Assembly: GCA_031364965.1 (NCBI GenBank)
Contig: JANLXF010000227.1
Coordinates: 1 to 25,331, forward strand
DNA: 25,331 nucleotides
Direction: 5' to 3'
Source of the DNA: JAOUEA01 sp031364965
GTDB taxonomy: Bacteria > Actinomycetota > UBA4738 > HRBIN12
Shown here: positions 1-7,775 of the stretch, piece by piece
Layout: the number at the start of each line of letters is the position of its first letter
Numbering within the stretch: the first letter of the stretch is position 1
Notes under the pieces: generated by a model
Databases searched by the model: none
What the model was told of the DNA's origin: nothing
Seen by the model: only the letters and a program-made list of their open reading frames with translations
Position numbers and translations under genes: made by a program

Positions 1-1
1 G

Positions 2-577
2 GCCGACGAGATGGGTGAGCTTCAGGAGCGCATCACGTCGACGAAGGGCCGGTCCATCACGTCGCTGCAGGCGATCTACGTGCCCGCCGACGACATCACG
101 GACCCCGCGCCGCACACCGCGTTCGCCCACCTGGACGCGACCACGGTGCTCTCCCGCGACATCGCGTCGCTCGGGATCTACCCGGCGGTGGACCCGCTCG
201 ACTCGACCTCGCGGATCCTCGACGCCCGCTACGTCGGGGAGGCGCATTACGCGGTCGCGCGGCGGGTGCAGGAGATCCTGCAGCGGTACAAGGACCTGCA
301 GGACATCATCGCGATCCTCGGGATCGACGAGCTGTCCGAGGAGGACAAGGTCATCGTCGCCCGCGCCCGCAAGATCCAGAAGTTCCTCTCCCAGCCGTTC
401 TTCGTGGCCGAGCAGTTCACCGGCATCGAGGGCAAGTACGTGCCCGTCGACGAGACGATCGCGTCCTTCAAGGGCCTCTGCGAAGGGGAGTACGACCACC
501 TGCCCGAGCAGGCGTTCCTCCTGGTGGGCGGGATCGACGAGGCGGTCGCGGCCGCGAAGCAGATGGAGGCCGCGTAA
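2..577 (+). CDS. atpD: ATP synthase F1 beta subunit, C-terminal part (5' end outside window)
   Basis: This is the last 191 residues of the catalytic beta subunit of F1Fo ATP synthase, which makes ATP from ADP and phosphate on the cytoplasmic face of the membrane. The reading frame is already open at the left edge, so the start and the Walker A motif lie outside. The visible part begins with the ITSTKGRSITSLQAIYVPADD segment typical of beta subunits, then the LDSTSRIL region, the IDELSEEDK motif that contains the DELSEED loop contacting gamma, and the conserved RARKIQKFLSQPFFVAEQFTG stretch near the C terminus. The TAA stop is followed directly by the GTG of atpC, so the two are surely co-transcribed and probably translationally coupled. 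Nothing unusual is seen. Confidence 0.97.
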   Translation, partial: ADEMGELQERITSTKGRSITSLQAIYVPADDITDPAPHTAFAHLDATTVLSRDIASLGIYPAVDPLDSTSRILDARYVGEAHYAVARRVQEILQRYKDLQDIIAILGIDELSEEDKVIVARARKIQKFLSQPFFVAEQFTGIEGKYVPVDETIASFKGLCEGEYDHLPEQAFLLVGGIDEAVAAAKQMEAA

Positions 578-961
578 GTGTCCGTCGAGGTCCATGTCGT
601 GACGCCGGAGCGGGAGGTCTGGGTCGGCGAGGCCGAGCAGGTCACCGCGCGGGGCGTCGACGGTGACGTGGGCATCCTCGCCGGACACGCCCCTCTCCTC
701 GTGCAGCTGGCGATCGGGCCGTTGCACGTGCTGCGCGCCGACGGACCCCAGCTCGACGCGGTCGTCGACGGCGGCTTCATGCACGTCGCCTCGCACGAAG
801 GGGTCACGCGCGTCGACGTGATGGCGATTTACGCCGAGCTGGCGTCCGAGGTCGACCTCGCCGAGGCCCGAAGGCGGCTCGAGGCGGCCCAGGGCCTCGA
901 CGACGCGACGGCCAAGGCTGAGATCGCGAAAGCTACGGCCCGCATCGGCCTGCTCGGTTGA
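578..961 (+). CDS. atpC: ATP synthase F1 epsilon subunit
   Basis: A 127-residue epsilon subunit of the ATP synthase central stalk, which couples rotation and can inhibit ATP hydrolysis. The N-terminal beta-sandwich shows the family pattern VHVVTPEREVWVGEAEQVTARGVDGDVGILAGHAPLL at about residues 4-40, followed by VVDGGFMHV and then a C-terminal helical part rich in Ala, Glu and Arg (VDLAEARRRLEAAQ). The start is GTG, with zero spacing after the atpD stop. Length and position as last gene of the atp operon are normal. A 51-bp gap with a promoter-like hexamer separates it from murA. Confidence 0.95.
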   Translation: MSVEVHVVTPEREVWVGEAEQVTARGVDGDVGILAGHAPLLVQLAIGPLHVLRADGPQLDAVVDGGFMHVASHEGVTRVDVMAIYAELASEVDLAEARRRLEAAQGLDDATAKAEIAKATARIGLLG

Positions 962-997
962 TCCGGCCTCCTTCACCCCGCTGACCTGTCCCGCCCC

Positions 998-1003
998 TAC
1001 ACT
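998..1003 (+). promoter_or_regulatory. Candidate -10 element for murA
   Basis: TACACT lies 9 nt before the murA ATG. It fits the TANNNT pattern that precedes many starts in this window, though the spacing is at the long end for a leaderless mRNA. No convincing -35 is seen. Confidence 0.4.
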
Positions 1004-1012
1004 GAACCCCCC

Positions 1013-2284
1013 ATGGAGCGATTCCTCGTCACCGGCGGCGCCCGCCTCAGCGGCACGATCCGCGCCTCGGGCGCGAAGAACTCGGCGTTGAAGCTGATGG
1101 CCGCGGCGCTCCTCGCGCCCGGCCGCACCGTGCTCCGGAACGTGCCCCGGATCCACGACTGCACCCTGATGGGCGAGGTGCTCGAGCACCTGGGGGCGGG
1201 CGTCGCGTGGGGCGACGACGGCGTCACGATCGACGCGGCCGATCTCACGTCGGTCGAGGCGCCCTACGACCTCGTCCGGCAGATGCGGGCCTCGATCGTG
1301 GTGCTCGGCCCCCTCCTGGCGCGCGCGGGGCGGGCGCAGGTCGCGATGCCCGGCGGCGACAACATCGGGTCGCGGCCGATCGATCTCCACATCGACGGGC
1401 TTCGCAAGATGGGCGCGGAGATCCGATCCGAGCACGGCTTCCTGTACGCCGACACCGACGGGCTCCGCGGAGCGTCGATCACCCTCGACTACCCGAGCGT
1501 GGGGGCCACCGAGAACCTGCTGATGGCCGCGGTGGCCGCCAAGGGCACGACCGTGCTCGACAATGCGGCGCGTGAACCCGAGATCGCCGACCTCGGCGAC
1601 TTCCTGAACGAGATGGGTGCGCGTGTCGAGGGCGTCGGCTCGAGCACGATCGAGGTCCACGGCGTCGACGCCTTCGCGCCCGTCGAGCACCGGGTCATCG
1701 CGGATCGGATCGAGACGGGCACGTGGGCGGCGGCCGCCGTCGCGACGCGAGGTGACGTCACCATCGCCGAGGCCCGGCCCGATCACCTCGAGCTCTTGTT
1801 GACCAAGCTCGCCGACGCGGGCGCCACGATCGACCTCACGCAAGACGGCCTGCGGATCCGGCAGGAGGCACGTCCTCGCGCCGTCGACTTCGTCACGCTG
1901 CCGTACCCGGGGGTCGCGACCGATTTCCAACCGATCCTGATGGCCGCGCTTGCCGTGGCCGAGGGCACCAGCATCGCGACCGAGAACGTCTTCGAGAGCC
2001 GGTTCCTGTACGTGGACGAGCTCCGTCGCATGGGCGCCGACATCCGCACCGAGGGGCATCACGCCGTGATCCGTGGCGTCGAACGCCTCTCCGCCGCCCC
2101 CGTGCACGCGCTCGACATCCGTGCGGGCGCCGCGATGGTGATCGCCGGCCTGTGCGCCGACGGTGTCACCGAGGTGGCGGACCTGCACCACATCGATCGC
2201 GGCTACGAGGACTTCGAGGCCAAGCTCGGCTCGCTCGGTGCCCAGGTGCGGCGCGAAACCGTGGACGCACCGGCCGCACGATGA
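1013..2284 (+). CDS. murA: UDP-N-acetylglucosamine 1-carboxyvinyltransferase (MurA)
   Basis: MurA transfers enolpyruvate from PEP to UDP-GlcNAc, the first committed step of peptidoglycan synthesis in the cytoplasm. The 423-residue length is normal. Seen in the sequence: the substrate-binding K22-N23 pair in SGAKNSALKLMAAALL, the loop RASIVVLGPLLAR..VAMPGGDNIGSRPIDLH at about 92-125, the YPGVATDFQ segment carrying the conserved Asp, and DIRAGAAMVIAGL with the conserved Arg near the C terminus. The loop residue that is Cys115 in E. coli is Asp116 here (codon 1358-1360). Natural Asp forms, as in Mycobacterium, Chlamydia and Borrelia, are known to be active and insensitive to fosfomycin. The position after atpC is typical of actinobacteria. 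The stop overlaps the next start (ATGA). Confidence 0.97.
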   Translation: MERFLVTGGARLSGTIRASGAKNSALKLMAAALLAPGRTVLRNVPRIHDCTLMGEVLEHLGAGVAWGDDGVTIDAADLTSVEAPYDLVRQMRASIVVLGPLLARAGRAQVAMPGGDNIGSRPIDLHIDGLRKMGAEIRSEHGFLYADTDGLRGASITLDYPSVGATENLLMAAVAAKGTTVLDNAAREPEIADLGDFLNEMGARVEGVGSSTIEVHGVDAFAPVEHRVIADRIETGTWAAAAVATRGDVTIAEARPDHLELLLTKLADAGATIDLTQDGLRIRQEARPRAVDFVTLPYPGVATDFQPILMAALAVAEGTSIATENVFESRFLYVDELRRMGADIRTEGHHAVIRGVERLSAAPVHALDIRAGAAMVIAGLCADGVTEVADLHHIDRGYEDFEAKLGSLGAQVRRETVDAPAAR

Positions 2285-3087
2285 TGCTGCAGCCGCCGCC
2301 CCGGCCCGACCTCCGCGGCCCCACGCCCGGTCCCGAGGGGTTCCAACCCGCCGATCCCCGGCCGAGCGTGACGTGGTCGGTCTGGGAGGCGCTCCTGGCC
2401 TACGCGGTCGTGGGGGTCGTGCTCGCCCAGATGATCGTGGCCGTGGCCCTGATCGTGATCTTCGGGATCGACGTCGGTGTCGGCGCCGCCGACGGCCCGT
2501 CCGTCGCGCTGACGATCGCGGTCGATCTCGTGACCCTGGTCGGGCTCGCCGGGTGGCTCCGTTGGCGACACCCTGGCTGGCTGCGGCTCCTGTGGATCCC
2601 CCCGACCGGACGGCGCGCGCGGGAGTGGGCGACGGGGTACGGCATGGGCCTGCTGCTCTATCTCGTCGTGGCGTTCGGCGTGGGGACGGCGCTCACGATC
2701 GCGTTCCGGGCGGCGTTCGGGCAAGACGTGCAGCCGCCCGATCAGCTGTCCTCCCACCTGTCCTCGCTCGGGAAGATCGGGGCGGCGATCCTGGCGATCG
2801 TCGTCGCACCCCTCACGGAGGAGCTCTTCTTCCGAGGCATGTTGTTCCGGAGCGTCCGGGATCGGTGGGGCTTCTGGATGGGCGCGATCTCGTCCTCGGG
2901 GCTCTTCGGCCTCGCGCACTACGTCGCCTCGCCGTGGCGCGACGCCCTGCTGCTGCAGGCCGTCATGGTCTTCACCGGGTTCGGCCTGTGCTGGATCTAC
3001 GAGCGCCGGGGCACGATCGTGGCAAGTATCGGCGCGCATATGGCGTTCAACACGATCGGGCTGCTGCTGATCCTGTCGGTCCGCTAG
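2281..3087 (+). CDS. CPBP family intramembrane metalloprotease
   Basis: A 268-residue membrane protein of the CPBP/Abi (CAAX protease and bacteriocin-processing) family. After a proline-rich cytoplasmic N terminus (about 30 residues) there are several hydrophobic segments. The family motifs are complete: motif 1 EExxxR at E180-E181-R185 (TEELFFRG), motif 2 with H213 (GLFGLAHY), and motif 3 HxxxN at H253-N257 (GAHMAFNTIG). These residues form the glutamate/histidine metal site of the fold. Two adjacent ATGs exist; the first (2281) overlaps the murA stop as ATGA and implies coupling to murA. In-frame ORF extension upstream runs through murA and is not credible. The substrate is unknown; family members process prenylated or peptide substrates, or act in bacteriocin immunity. 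Confidence 0.85.
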   Translation: MMLQPPPRPDLRGPTPGPEGFQPADPRPSVTWSVWEALLAYAVVGVVLAQMIVAVALIVIFGIDVGVGAADGPSVALTIAVDLVTLVGLAGWLRWRHPGWLRLLWIPPTGRRAREWATGYGMGLLLYLVVAFGVGTALTIAFRAAFGQDVQPPDQLSSHLSSLGKIGAAILAIVVAPLTEELFFRGMLFRSVRDRWGFWMGAISSSGLFGLAHYVASPWRDALLLQAVMVFTGFGLCWIYERRGTIVASIGAHMAFNTIGLLLILSVR

Positions 3088-3102
3088 CCGCGACGGCCCC
3101 CG

Positions 3103-3108
3103 TATGCT
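3103..3108 (+). promoter_or_regulatory. Candidate -10 element for the SCP2/ADH gene run
   Basis: TATGCT lies 22 nt before the GTG start at 3131 and just upstream of a GAGGAGG ribosome binding site (3118-3124). This suggests a short leadered mRNA, unlike most promoters in the window. Confidence 0.4.
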
Positions 3109-3130
3109 GGGCGTGACGAGGAGGCGTGCC

Positions 3131-3550
3131 GTGCCGATGTTCCCGACCGATCTCTGGTTCCAGGACCTGATCGCTCAGATCAATGGCTCCGTCGAGTACC
3201 GGGAGGCGGCCGCGACCTGGGAGGGCGACATCGCGTTCCTGGTCGAAGCCGAGCCCGACAAGGGCGTGGCGAACGACGTGCACGGCCTCCTCGACCTGTG
3301 GCACGGCACCTGTCGCGGCGGCGGTGTGGTCGACGAGGCGCGCGGGACCGCCGCCGCCTTCGTGATCAGCGCCCCGTATTCGCGCTGGAAAGAGGTGGTC
3401 CTGGGTGATCTCGACCCCGTGAGGGCGATGATGCAGGGCAAGCTCCGCGTCCACGGCGACCTCCCGACCATCGTCCGGTACGTGCGCGCGGCCAACGAGC
3501 TGGTCAACCTGTGCGGCGAGGTCGACACGACCTTCCCGGACGAGGTCTGA
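3131..3550 (+). CDS. SCP2 sterol-carrier-domain protein
   Basis: A 139-residue protein that consists essentially of one SCP2 (sterol carrier protein 2) domain, a small hydrophobic-pocket fold that binds lipids or acyl chains. The supporting region is the C-terminal half: the VVLGDLDPVRAMMQGKLRVHGDLPTIVRYV segment is the classical GKLRVxGD SCP2 signature. The start is chosen as GTG 3131 because GAGGAGG ends 6 nt upstream; an ATG at 3104 in the same frame has no such site. It is followed 4 bp later by an alcohol dehydrogenase gene and then by a second SCP2-like gene, so the three probably form one operon. The ligand cannot be predicted. Confidence 0.8.
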   Translation: MPMFPTDLWFQDLIAQINGSVEYREAAATWEGDIAFLVEAEPDKGVANDVHGLLDLWHGTCRGGGVVDEARGTAAAFVISAPYSRWKEVVLGDLDPVRAMMQGKLRVHGDLPTIVRYVRAANELVNLCGEVDTTFPDEV

Positions 3551-3554
3551 CGCG

Positions 3555-4595
3555 GTGCGAGCGGTGGTGTTCGAACACGCGGGCGTCGTCCGGGTGACCG
3601 ACGTGGCCCCGCCCGAGATCCTCGAACCCCGCGACGCGATCGTGCGCGTGACGCGGGCGGCGATCTGCGGCTCGGACCTTCACTTCTACCACCAGAAGGC
3701 GCCCGTGGCCCCCGGCGACGTGATGGGCCACGAGGCGGTCGGCGTGGTGGAGTCGGTGGGTGGAGACGTCACGTCGGTACGGGTCGGCGACCGGGTCGTC
3801 GTGGCGTTCGACATCGCGTGCGGCGCCTGCTGGTTCTGCCTGCGGGGACAGACCCAGCTCTGTGACGACGCGGCGATCCTGGGCGCGGGCACCTTCGGAG
3901 GCGACCTGCGGGGCGCTCAGGCCGAACGCGTGCGCGTGCCCGTCGCCGACGTGAACCTCCTCCACATCCCCGACGACCTCGACGAAGAGCGGGCGCTCTT
4001 CATCGGCGACGTGCTCACGACCGGGTGCTACGCCGCCTCGATCGCCGGGATCGGAGCCGGCGACACGGTCGCGGTGATCGGGATGGGCCCCGTCGGCTTC
4101 TTCTCGGTCCAGGCGGCGCGCGCCCTCGGTGCCCGGGCGGTGTACGGGGTGGATCTGGACGCCGACCGGCTCGCGCTCGCCGAGTGGGCCGGGGCGATCG
4201 CGGTCGATGCCTCCGCGCGGCATCCCGCGACCGCGCTGGCGGACGCGACGGAGGGACGCGGGGCCGACATCGTGATCGAGGCCGTGGGGACGACTGCCGC
4301 GTTCGAGTCCGCGGCCCGGGTCGTGCGACGTGGCGGCCGTGTCGTGGTGGTGGGGATGTACGCGGGTGAGACCGTCGAGATGCAGCTCGGCGTCTACTGG
4401 GCCCGCGCGCTCGAGCTGCGGTTCGCCGGTCTGTGTCCGGTCCATGCGTGGTGGGAACGTGCGCTCGCCGAGGTCGTGGCGGGGCGGATCGACCCGGCGC
4501 CGCTGATCAGCCATCGTCTGCCCCTCGAGGAGGCGCCACGCGGCTACGAGCTCTTCGACCGGCGGGAGGCCACGAAGGTGGTGCTGATCCCGTGA
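3555..4595 (+). CDS. Zinc-dependent medium-chain alcohol dehydrogenase
   Basis: A 346-residue MDR-family NAD(P)-dependent dehydrogenase. Catalytic-zinc residues are C38 (ICGSD) and H59-E60 (MGHEAVG); the structural zinc site is complete with four cysteines C89, C92, C95 and C103 (CGACWFC...LC). The Rossmann nucleotide loop is VIGMGPVGFFS at about residue 178, followed by an acidic strand end (YGVDLDADR), which favours NAD over NADP. The overall pattern resembles threonine/sorbitol/formaldehyde-type dehydrogenases, but the substrate cannot be assigned. The start is GTG, 4 bp after the upstream SCP2 stop; the stop overlaps the next GTG (GTGA). Flanking by two SCP2 proteins suggests a lipophilic alcohol or aldehyde substrate; that is inference. 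Confidence 0.9.
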   Translation: MRAVVFEHAGVVRVTDVAPPEILEPRDAIVRVTRAAICGSDLHFYHQKAPVAPGDVMGHEAVGVVESVGGDVTSVRVGDRVVVAFDIACGACWFCLRGQTQLCDDAAILGAGTFGGDLRGAQAERVRVPVADVNLLHIPDDLDEERALFIGDVLTTGCYAASIAGIGAGDTVAVIGMGPVGFFSVQAARALGARAVYGVDLDADRLALAEWAGAIAVDASARHPATALADATEGRGADIVIEAVGTTAAFESAARVVRRGGRVVVVGMYAGETVEMQLGVYWARALELRFAGLCPVHAWWERALAEVVAGRIDPAPLISHRLPLEEAPRGYELFDRREATKVVLIP

Positions 4596-5014
4596 CGGCT
4601 CGGCCCCCGGCCGTCGTGTGCGTCGATGCCGAGCCAAACGGTCTCGCCATGATGGTGGCCGGCCTCGTGCAACAGAACCTCGCCCGGGATCCCGCACGCG
4701 TCCGGCTCCTGACCGGCGGTGCGGTCACGCTCGTCTCGACCGACGCCGGGGTGGAGGTCACGATGCGGCTGGGACCCGGAGAGGTCGGCGTCGCGAACGG
4801 CCCCGACCCCGCGGCCGACCTGGTCGTGCGGGCCGACTCCCGGCGGTTGCTCGGGCTCGCGGGCGTTCCCCTGCGTGCCGGTCTGCCGGATGCGTTCACG
4901 GCCGAGGGCCGCGCCACGCTCGGCGATCTCGCGGCCCGCCGCATCTCGATCCGCGGGATGCTGACCCACGTGGGCCTCGTGCGTCGGCTTACGATGCTGC
5001 TCTCCGCGCACTAG
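4592..5014 (+). CDS. SCP2-like lipid-binding protein
   Basis: A 140-residue protein with the outline of an SCP2 domain: a central segment GVEVTMRLGPGEVGVANGPDPAADLVVRADSRRLLGLAGVPLRAGLPD followed by ATLGDLAARRISIRGMLTHVGLVRRLTMLLS. The last part matches the GKIKIKGM-type end of the SCP2 fold. Sequence similarity to the SCP2 gene at 3131 is low, so it is a divergent paralogue rather than a recent duplicate. GTG 4592 overlaps the dehydrogenase stop as GTGA, which decides the start and implies coupling. Longer forms of this ORF run back through the dehydrogenase gene and are rejected. Function is otherwise unknown. Confidence 0.7.
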   Translation: MTARPPAVVCVDAEPNGLAMMVAGLVQQNLARDPARVRLLTGGAVTLVSTDAGVEVTMRLGPGEVGVANGPDPAADLVVRADSRRLLGLAGVPLRAGLPDAFTAEGRATLGDLAARRISIRGMLTHVGLVRRLTMLLSAH

Positions 5015-5022
5015 AGGGGCTC

Positions 5023-5622
5023 GTGAACGCGTCGATCGGCACCACCCAACCTCGCCGGCCCGATGAGGCCGTCCCGCTCCCGCCGGCGCGACGCTGGATC
5101 TCGCCGCTCATCGTCCTGCTCGTGATCGTGGCCGTGGTGGCGGGCGGGTACCTCGTGTACGGCGTCCTGTCGGAGCCGGCCGGTCCCGCGGTGATGATCG
5201 AAGGGGTGGTTTCGGTGCAGCCGCTCTCCGGGTGGGAGGTGGCCGGTCGGGGCGGCATCGACGGTCACGGATACACCCGGCTCTCGCGGGGGAGCGGCAC
5301 GCTCGACGTGGTGGCCTGGGATCCGGTCGCCGACGCGGCGACCCTCGCGCTCGCGTACCGCACGGCGCTGCGGTCCCAGCTCTCGCAGCTGCAGGCCTCC
5401 GACGAGCTCCAGCCGGTGTCACTGCGCGACGGCACCTCCGGCGTGCGGTTCCGATACGTCGGTGTCGTTGCCGGCACGGGTGCCACCGTCGAGGGACAGG
5501 CGACCTGCGTCGTGAGCCCCGGCGGGGTGGGCGTGGTGTTCGACGGATGGGCGCCCGAAGGGATGCTCGCGTTCGTCGACGGCGACATCGACACGATGGT
5601 GGATCGCGCGGTGCTCGACTGA
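5023..5622 (+). CDS. Hypothetical single-pass membrane protein
   Basis: A 199-residue protein that I do not recognise as a named family. It has a short cytoplasmic N terminus, one clear transmembrane helix at about residues 27-48 (WISPLIVLLVIVAVVAGGYLVYGVL) and an extracytoplasmic domain of about 150 residues with alternating beta-rich segments (GVRFRYVGVVAGTGATVEGQATCVVSPGGVGVVFDGWAPEG). The single Cys leaves no disulfide within the domain. The layout resembles the small anchored proteins that measure or bind ligands at the surface, but this is only form. GTG 5023 follows AGAGGGG by a few bases. The stop overlaps the PrsW start by one base (TGATG), so the two are probably made together, and this protein is a candidate partner or substrate of that protease. 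Confidence 0.65.
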   Translation: MNASIGTTQPRRPDEAVPLPPARRWISPLIVLLVIVAVVAGGYLVYGVLSEPAGPAVMIEGVVSVQPLSGWEVAGRGGIDGHGYTRLSRGSGTLDVVAWDPVADAATLALAYRTALRSQLSQLQASDELQPVSLRDGTSGVRFRYVGVVAGTGATVEGQATCVVSPGGVGVVFDGWAPEGMLAFVDGDIDTMVDRAVLD

Positions 5623-6824
5623 TGGCGATCGCCACCCGGCGCCGTCCGTTCCATCATGCGCGCTTCCTGCAGCCTCGCCTGCCGGCGTTCTGGCTCTACC
5701 TCGTGCTCCTCGTGAGCACGGGACTCGTGGCCGTCGCGCAGCAGGCGGTCTTCCGCGATGCGGCCCCCGGGGGGTTCGCCCTGTCGTGGCTCCTCCTCGC
5801 GATCTACGCCCTGCCGGTGTTCGTGCTCGTATACCTGCTCGACCTCTACGAACGCGAACCGATCTCGTTGATGGTCGCCGCCTTCCTGTGGGGGGCCGTC
5901 GTGGCGACCACCCTCTCGGCGATCGGCAACGGTGGGTGGGGCCTGGTGGTGGCCCGCGTGGGCGGCCCCGAGTTCGCCGCGCGCTGGACGGCAGCGCTCA
6001 CGGCGCCCTTCGTCGAGGAGACGATGAAGGGCCTCGGCGTGGTGATGGTGTACCTGATCGCGCGCGACGAGTTCGACGACGTGATGGACGGGTTCGTGTA
6101 CGGGGCGGTGTGCGGTCTCGGGTTCGCGATCGTGGAGGACGTCGTGTACTTCGCGGTGGCGTTCGGCGGGGGGATCGGGGGCGTGCTCCAGGGGTTCTTC
6201 CTGCGGGTGGTGGCGAGCGGGCTGTACTCGCACGTGCTGTACACAGGCCTCGTCGGCATGGGCGTCGGCATCGTGGTATCGAGACGATCGACGGAGTCCC
6301 GCGGGCGCCGGCTACGGCGAGCCGCCGGGCTCTGCGGGGTCGCCGTGTTCGCCCACCTGCTGTGGAACTCCCCGTTGCTCGACCTGTTCCCCGACCAGCC
6401 GTGGACCGGGCGTGATTGGGCGGTGATCCCGTTGGCCACGGCGGTCAAGGGCTTGCCCCTGCTCATCTTCGTCGCGATCGCGGTCGTATTGGCCCGGCGG
6501 CGCGAGCGTCGCTGGCTGCACGATGCCCTGTCGTCCGAGGTCAGCCGCGACGGGGTCACGCCCGAAGAGCTGCGGCTCCTCGAGGCGCCCCGGCTGCGCC
6601 GTGACGCCCGCCGGACGATGCGGCGCCGGGCGGGCGCTCGGGCGGCGTCGGTGCTCCGCCGGCTCCAGCGCGAGCAGATGAACCTGGCGATGGCCACGTC
6701 CCGTGCGGCGGACCCGGGCGATCCCGCGGTCGCCGATCAACGCGACCTCTGCCGCTCGCTGCGCGACGCGCTCCGCGCGATCCCCGGGGCGGCCCCGGCC
6801 GAGAGCGGCGGGATCGACGGGTAG
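5622..6824 (+). CDS. PrsW-family intramembrane metalloprotease
   Basis: A 400-residue polytopic protein of the PrsW family, glutamic/metal-type membrane proteases related to CPBP. B. subtilis PrsW performs site-1 cleavage of the anti-sigma factor RsiW. The motifs are present: EExxK at E132-E133-K136 (APFVEETMKG), FxxxE at F168-E172 (FAIVEDVVYF), H204 (LYSHVLYTG) and HxxWN at H245-N249 (AHLLWNSP). About eight hydrophobic segments lie in residues 20-305. The last 95 residues form a long, basic and helical cytoplasmic tail, longer than in PrsW itself. ATG 5622 overlaps the preceding stop. No sigma or anti-sigma gene is nearby, so the substrate is unknown. Its TAG stop is also the start of the promoter hexamer for the next gene. 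Confidence 0.85.
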   Translation: MAIATRRRPFHHARFLQPRLPAFWLYLVLLVSTGLVAVAQQAVFRDAAPGGFALSWLLLAIYALPVFVLVYLLDLYEREPISLMVAAFLWGAVVATTLSAIGNGGWGLVVARVGGPEFAARWTAALTAPFVEETMKGLGVVMVYLIARDEFDDVMDGFVYGAVCGLGFAIVEDVVYFAVAFGGGIGGVLQGFFLRVVASGLYSHVLYTGLVGMGVGIVVSRRSTESRGRRLRRAAGLCGVAVFAHLLWNSPLLDLFPDQPWTGRDWAVIPLATAVKGLPLLIFVAIAVVLARRRERRWLHDALSSEVSRDGVTPEELRLLEAPRLRRDARRTMRRRAGARAASVLRRLQREQMNLAMATSRAADPGDPAVADQRDLCRSLRDALRAIPGAAPAESGGIDG

Positions 6825-6827
6825 GCT
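6822..6827 (+). promoter_or_regulatory. -10 element of meaB, leaderless type
   Basis: TAGGCT lies 7 nt before GTG 6835. Its first three bases are the stop codon of the prsW-like gene. Confidence 0.55.
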
Positions 6828-6834
6828 GCCACAC

Positions 6835-7767
6835 GTGGACGTCGAAGGGCTCGTCGCGGGAGTGCTGAACGGGGAGCGACGTGCGGTCGCGCGTGCGATC
6901 TCGGCCGTCGAAGACGGCGCGCCCGACCTGCCGGCGATCTCGGCGGGCCTCTACGCGCGCACCGGCTCGGCGGCCACGATCGGCCTCACGGGCGCCCCGG
7001 GCGTGGGCAAGTCGACGCTCGCGGGCGAGCTGGTTCGGGCCGCGAGGACCGCCGGGTTGACCGTCGCGGTGCTGGCGGTCGACCCCACCTCTCCGTACAC
7101 CGGCGGGGCGTTGCTCGGCGACCGCGTGCGGATGCAGGAGCACGCGACCGACGAGGGCGTCTTCATCCGCTCGATGGCGACACGGGGCCATCTCGGCGGG
7201 ATGGCGCTCGCCGCGCCCGAGGCCGTGCGGATCCTCGACGCCGCCGGGTACGAGGTCGTGATCGTCGAGACCGTCGGCGTGGGGCAGGCTGAGGTCGACG
7301 TCGCGGCCGCGACCGACACCGCCCTTGTGGTGCTCGCCCCGGGGCTCGGCGATGCCGTGCAGATGGCGAAGGCGGGGATCCTGGAGGTCGCCGACGTCTT
7401 CGTCGTGAACAAGGCCGATCGCGAGGGGGCCGGCGAGGTGGTGCGCGAGCTGCGCCAGATGCTCCGGCTCGGATCGTCGCGCCCCTGGAACCCGCCCGTG
7501 CTCACGTCGGTTGCCCTCGAGCGCCAGGGCATCGCCGAGCTCTGGGCCGCGATCGAGGAGCATCGGAGCCACCTGGCGTCCTCGGGCGATCTCGAGGCCA
7601 AGCGCAGGGCCCGGCTGTTGCGCGAGGTCGAGAGCCTCGCGGCCGAGCGGTTCAGGGTGAGTGCCGCCTCGACGCTCCAGCGCGACGCGGACCTGGTGGC
7701 CGACCTCGACGCCCGGCGGATCGATCCATACGCGGCGGCGGAACGCCTCGTCCACCCTCTTGCATAG
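6835..7767 (+). CDS. meaB: MeaB/ArgK-family P-loop GTPase (cobalamin-enzyme chaperone)
   Basis: A 310-residue G3E-family GTPase. Members protect methylmalonyl-CoA mutase and related adenosylcobalamin enzymes by gating cofactor loading and release. Seen: Walker A GAPGVGKST at 53-61, the DPTSPYTGGALLGDRVRMQ segment (83-101) and ETVGVGQAEVD at 145-155, both diagnostic for MeaB/ArgK, and the guanine-specificity motif NKAD at 192-195. Start GTG 6835 is chosen because a TAGGCT hexamer ends 7 nt upstream; the in-frame extension to 6703 would overlap prsW. A C-terminal dimerisation arm is present (RIDPYAAAERLVHPLA). No mutase gene is in the window, so the client enzyme must be encoded elsewhere. Confidence 0.92.
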   Translation: MDVEGLVAGVLNGERRAVARAISAVEDGAPDLPAISAGLYARTGSAATIGLTGAPGVGKSTLAGELVRAARTAGLTVAVLAVDPTSPYTGGALLGDRVRMQEHATDEGVFIRSMATRGHLGGMALAAPEAVRILDAAGYEVVIVETVGVGQAEVDVAAATDTALVVLAPGLGDAVQMAKAGILEVADVFVVNKADREGAGEVVRELRQMLRLGSSRPWNPPVLTSVALERQGIAELWAAIEEHRSHLASSGDLEAKRRARLLREVESLAAERFRVSAASTLQRDADLVADLDARRIDPYAAAERLVHPLA

Positions 7768-7775
7768 GCTCTCAG

